33,731 nt of DNA, from the NCBI RefSeq assembly GCF_001905465.1, contig NZ_LISX01000017.1, forward strand, positions 93,016-126,746, given 5' to 3'. Origin of the DNA: Kitasatospora sp. CB01950. Lineage in GTDB: Bacteria > Actinomycetota > Actinomycetes > Streptomycetales > Streptomycetaceae. The translations under genes and the position numbers were made by a program. The notes below the pieces were generated by a model, which was not told the DNA's origin, ran no database searches, and worked only from the letters and a program-made list of their open reading frames with translations. Positions 31,940 through 33,731 of the stretch are shown here, one piece after another. Numbering within the stretch: position 1 is the stretch's first letter; every line of letters begins with the position of its first letter.

Positions 31940-33424
31940 ATGCTGATCGGCATCGCGGGCAGCGCCGTCGCCGGCGTCATTGTCCTGATCGTGCTCTTTA
32001 AGTCGATGTGGCGCGTGGCGGAACCCAACGAGGCGTTGGTGATCTCGGGTTCTAAGCACGGCGAGGGTCTGGGCTTCCGTGTGGTGACCGGCCGGGGCAC
32101 CTTCGTGATCCCGGGCGTCCAGGCGGTGCGCCGGCTGTCGCTGGACCTCAACGAGGCCGCGCTGGACGTGGAGTGTGTGACGTCGCAGGGAATTCCCGTG
32201 CACGTCAAGGGGGTTGTGATCTTCAAGGTGGGCGACGACAACGCGTCGATCGCCAACGCCGCCCGGCGTTTCCTGGACCAGCAGAAGATGATGGGCCAGC
32301 GCGTGCACAACGTGTTCGCCGGTCACCTGCGGTCCATCGTCGGCGGGCTCACGGTCGAGGACATGATCCGCGACCGCGAGCGGCTCACCGGTGAGACCCG
32401 CTCCGCCTCGGGCATCGAGATGGAGAAGCTCGGCCTCATCATCGACTCGCTGCAGATCCAGGAGATCCTGGACCCGACCGGCTACATCACCAACCTGGCC
32501 GCGCCGCACGCCGCGGCCGTCCAGCGGGACGCCCGCATCGCCGCCGCCGAGGCGGACCGGCGGGCCACCGAGGCCGAGCAGGAGTCGTTCGCCCGCAAGG
32601 CCGAGGCAACGCGCAACTCCGGTATCCAGCAGGCCGGTTACCAGGCCGAGATGGACACCGCCGCGGCCCGCGCGCTGCAGGCCGGCCCGCTCGCGCAGGC
32701 CGCCGCCCGGCAGGAGGTCGTGGTCCAGGAGACCAAGGTCGCCGAGCTGGAGGCGCACCGCAAGGAGCAGCAGCTCCAGGCGGACGTCCGCAAGCCCGCC
32801 GACGCCCGCGCGTACGAGACCCGCACCAAGGCCGAGGCCGACCGCGACGCGCGGATCTCCGCCGCCGAGGCGCTGTCCCGGGAGACCGACCTGAAGACCG
32901 CCGCCGAGGCGAACCGGGTCAAGGTCGCCGCCGCCGCGGAGGCCGAGGCGACCCGGGCGCGCGGTCTGGCCGCGGCCGAGGCCACCCGGGCCACCGGTGA
33001 GGCGCAGGCCGCCGCCGAGGCCGCGAAGGGCCTGGCCGAGGCGGAGGCGTCCCGGGCCAAGGGTCTCGCCGAGGCCGAGGCCACCCGGGCCCAGGGCCTG
33101 GCCGAGGCCGAGGGCATCAAGGCCCGCGCCGCGGCGCTGGCCGAGAACCAGGAGGCGGTGGTCGCCCAGCAGCTCGCCGAGAACTGGCCGGCGATCGTCC
33201 GGGCCGGCGCGGACGCGTTCGGCAACGTCGAGCACATGGTGCTGCTGAACGGCGCCGAGGGCATGTCCGAGATGTTCGCCAAGGCGCTCACCATGGGCGG
33301 CACCGGCCTCGGCCTGGCCCGCCAGCTGCTCAACGCGATGTCCCCGGCCACCGGCGGCGCGGAGCCCGCCAAGGCCGCCGCGACCCCGGCCCAGGTCATC
33401 CCGATCCAGGCCGGCGCCGAGTAG
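31940..33424 (+). CDS. Flotillin/SPFH-domain protein
   Basis: A 494-residue membrane scaffold. A hydrophobic anchor (about 4-22, GIAGSAVAGVIVLIVLFKS) is followed by an SPFH/PHB domain (about 25-190) with VAEPNEALVISGSKHG, GRGTFVIPGVQAVRRLSLDL, VTSQGIPVHVKGVVIFKVG and GLTVEDMIRDRERL. A long Ala/Glu-rich coiled coil follows (about 190-410), with repeated EAEATRA and GLAEAEA units. The C-terminal tail has NVEHMVLLNGAEGMSEMF. Such proteins assemble into oligomeric rings or microdomains and, with NfeD, affect membrane fluidity. ATG 31940 has GGGGGAG about 9 bases upstream; an earlier start at 31916 lacks one. Confidence 0.93.
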   Translation: MLIGIAGSAVAGVIVLIVLFKSMWRVAEPNEALVISGSKHGEGLGFRVVTGRGTFVIPGVQAVRRLSLDLNEAALDVECVTSQGIPVHVKGVVIFKVGDDNASIANAARRFLDQQKMMGQRVHNVFAGHLRSIVGGLTVEDMIRDRERLTGETRSASGIEMEKLGLIIDSLQIQEILDPTGYITNLAAPHAAAVQRDARIAAAEADRRATEAEQESFARKAEATRNSGIQQAGYQAEMDTAAARALQAGPLAQAAARQEVVVQETKVAELEAHRKEQQLQADVRKPADARAYETRTKAEADRDARISAAEALSRETDLKTAAEANRVKVAAAAEAEATRARGLAAAEATRATGEAQAAAEAAKGLAEAEASRAKGLAEAEATRAQGLAEAEGIKARAAALAENQEAVVAQQLAENWPAIVRAGADAFGNVEHMVLLNGAEGMSEMFAKALTMGGTGLGLARQLLNAMSPATGGAEPAKAAATPAQVIPIQAGAE

Positions 33425-33447
33425 GTCGCGCTCGGCACCACGCAGTC

Positions 33448-33488
33448 GGGTCCGCCCGGGCGAGGGAATCCCCTCCCCGGGCGGACCC
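33448..33488 (+). terminator. Terminator hairpin after the flotillin gene
   Basis: GGGTCCGCCCGGG and CCCGGGCGGACCC form a 13-bp stem around a 15-base loop, itself containing GGG-AAT-CCC. It begins 23 bases beyond the TAG stop. Confidence 0.75.
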
Positions 33489-33533
33489 GTGTGCGGCCTC
33501 CGCGAACCTCGGCACCGGTCGCAGGCCGGCGCC

Positions 33534-33716
33534 GGCCGGACAGGCGCTAGGGCCTGTCCGGTCGATCTTGTCGGATCAGCGCACGGCGTCGGGCGCCCGG
33601 CTGGGCGTGCCGGCGAAACGTCCTCGTACTGGGTGTACTTGGATGTTTTGCCGGTGCGTCCAGGCGGGATGATCCGGCGTCGCGCGCCCGGCAAGATCGG
33701 CCGGACAGGCGCTAGG
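33534..33716. repeat. MITE-like palindromic repeat, 18-bp copies at both ends
   Basis: The stretch 33425-33731 after the flotillin holds no gene. GGCCGGACAGGCGCTAGG occurs at 33534-33551 and 33699-33716. Between them GGCCTGTCCGGTCGATCTTG (33551-33570) and CAAGATCGGCCGGACAGGC (33692-33710) are opposing arms, and the centre GTAC-TGGGT-GTAC is symmetric. The whole is an imperfect inverted repeat of roughly 165 bases. This suggests a small non-autonomous element or streptomycete repeat. GTCGTGTCTC at the window edge could begin another mobile sequence, but the window ends there. Confidence 0.6.
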
Positions 33717-33731
33717 TCGTGTCTCATAATT

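Noticed and set aside
33717..33731. Insertion-sequence end (GTCGTGTCTC)
   Set aside because: Only 15 bases are in the window, so it cannot be identified.

Overview
The window is very GC-rich actinobacterial chromosome, most like Streptomyces or Kitasatospora (Streptomycetaceae). The evidence is strong GC bias at third codon positions, GTG and TTG starts, Ala/Arg/Gly-rich proteins, and gene families typical of that group: a class E sortase substrate, a fused CydDC, a LppU-like protein, a Gly-rich MacAB-type operon and flotillin. From memory, the cydABDC / sensor kinase / hisC / LacI / phosphoesterase / thiC neighbourhood resembles the S. coelicolor SCO39xx region, with extra genes between cydA and hisC. 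No tRNA, rRNA, CRISPR array, transposase gene or phage gene was seen.

Left part (1-4.7 kb): cell-envelope genes. These are a membrane-anchored LamG-fold protein (-), an LAxTG cell-wall protein (-), then on the + strand a small secreted protein and a Met/His-rich lipoprotein with two related beta domains (a likely copper-handling pair), and a HAD (Cof-type) phosphatase.

4.7-12.8 kb: a respiratory operon on the - strand, cydA-cydB-cydDC followed by a double-GAF histidine kinase whose first GAF domain keeps the heme-ligand region of mycobacterial DosS/DosT. A close match to the Rex (NADH/NAD+) operator lies in the cydA upstream region.

12.8-19.5 kb: a MacAB-type efflux or lipid-extraction operon on the - strand (adaptor, ATPase, permease, Gly-rich DUF5666-like membrane protein), then an OmpR-type response regulator and a HAMP histidine kinase. 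Start/stop overlaps suggest translational coupling.

19.4-23.4 kb: a stand-alone TrpB2-type PLP enzyme with five 12-bp repeats at its stop codon, a HisC-like aminotransferase, and a divergent LacI-type regulator.

23.5-29.4 kb: a metallophosphatase with a disordered N-terminal extension, a two-helix membrane protein with a nearly perfect 180-bp tandem duplication, an M20 amidohydrolase, a LppU-like protein, a DUF6585-like membrane protein and a SnoaL-like protein.

29.4-33.7 kb: thiC under a TPP riboswitch, then a small NfeD-like OB protein and a flotillin/SPFH protein as a likely membrane-microdomain pair. A palindromic MITE-like repeat ends the window. Nothing here is clearly a wholly new system. 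The most interesting candidates are the heme-GAF kinase in the cyd operon, the recent 60-residue duplication, the Met/His-rich lipoprotein pair and the repeat arrays.
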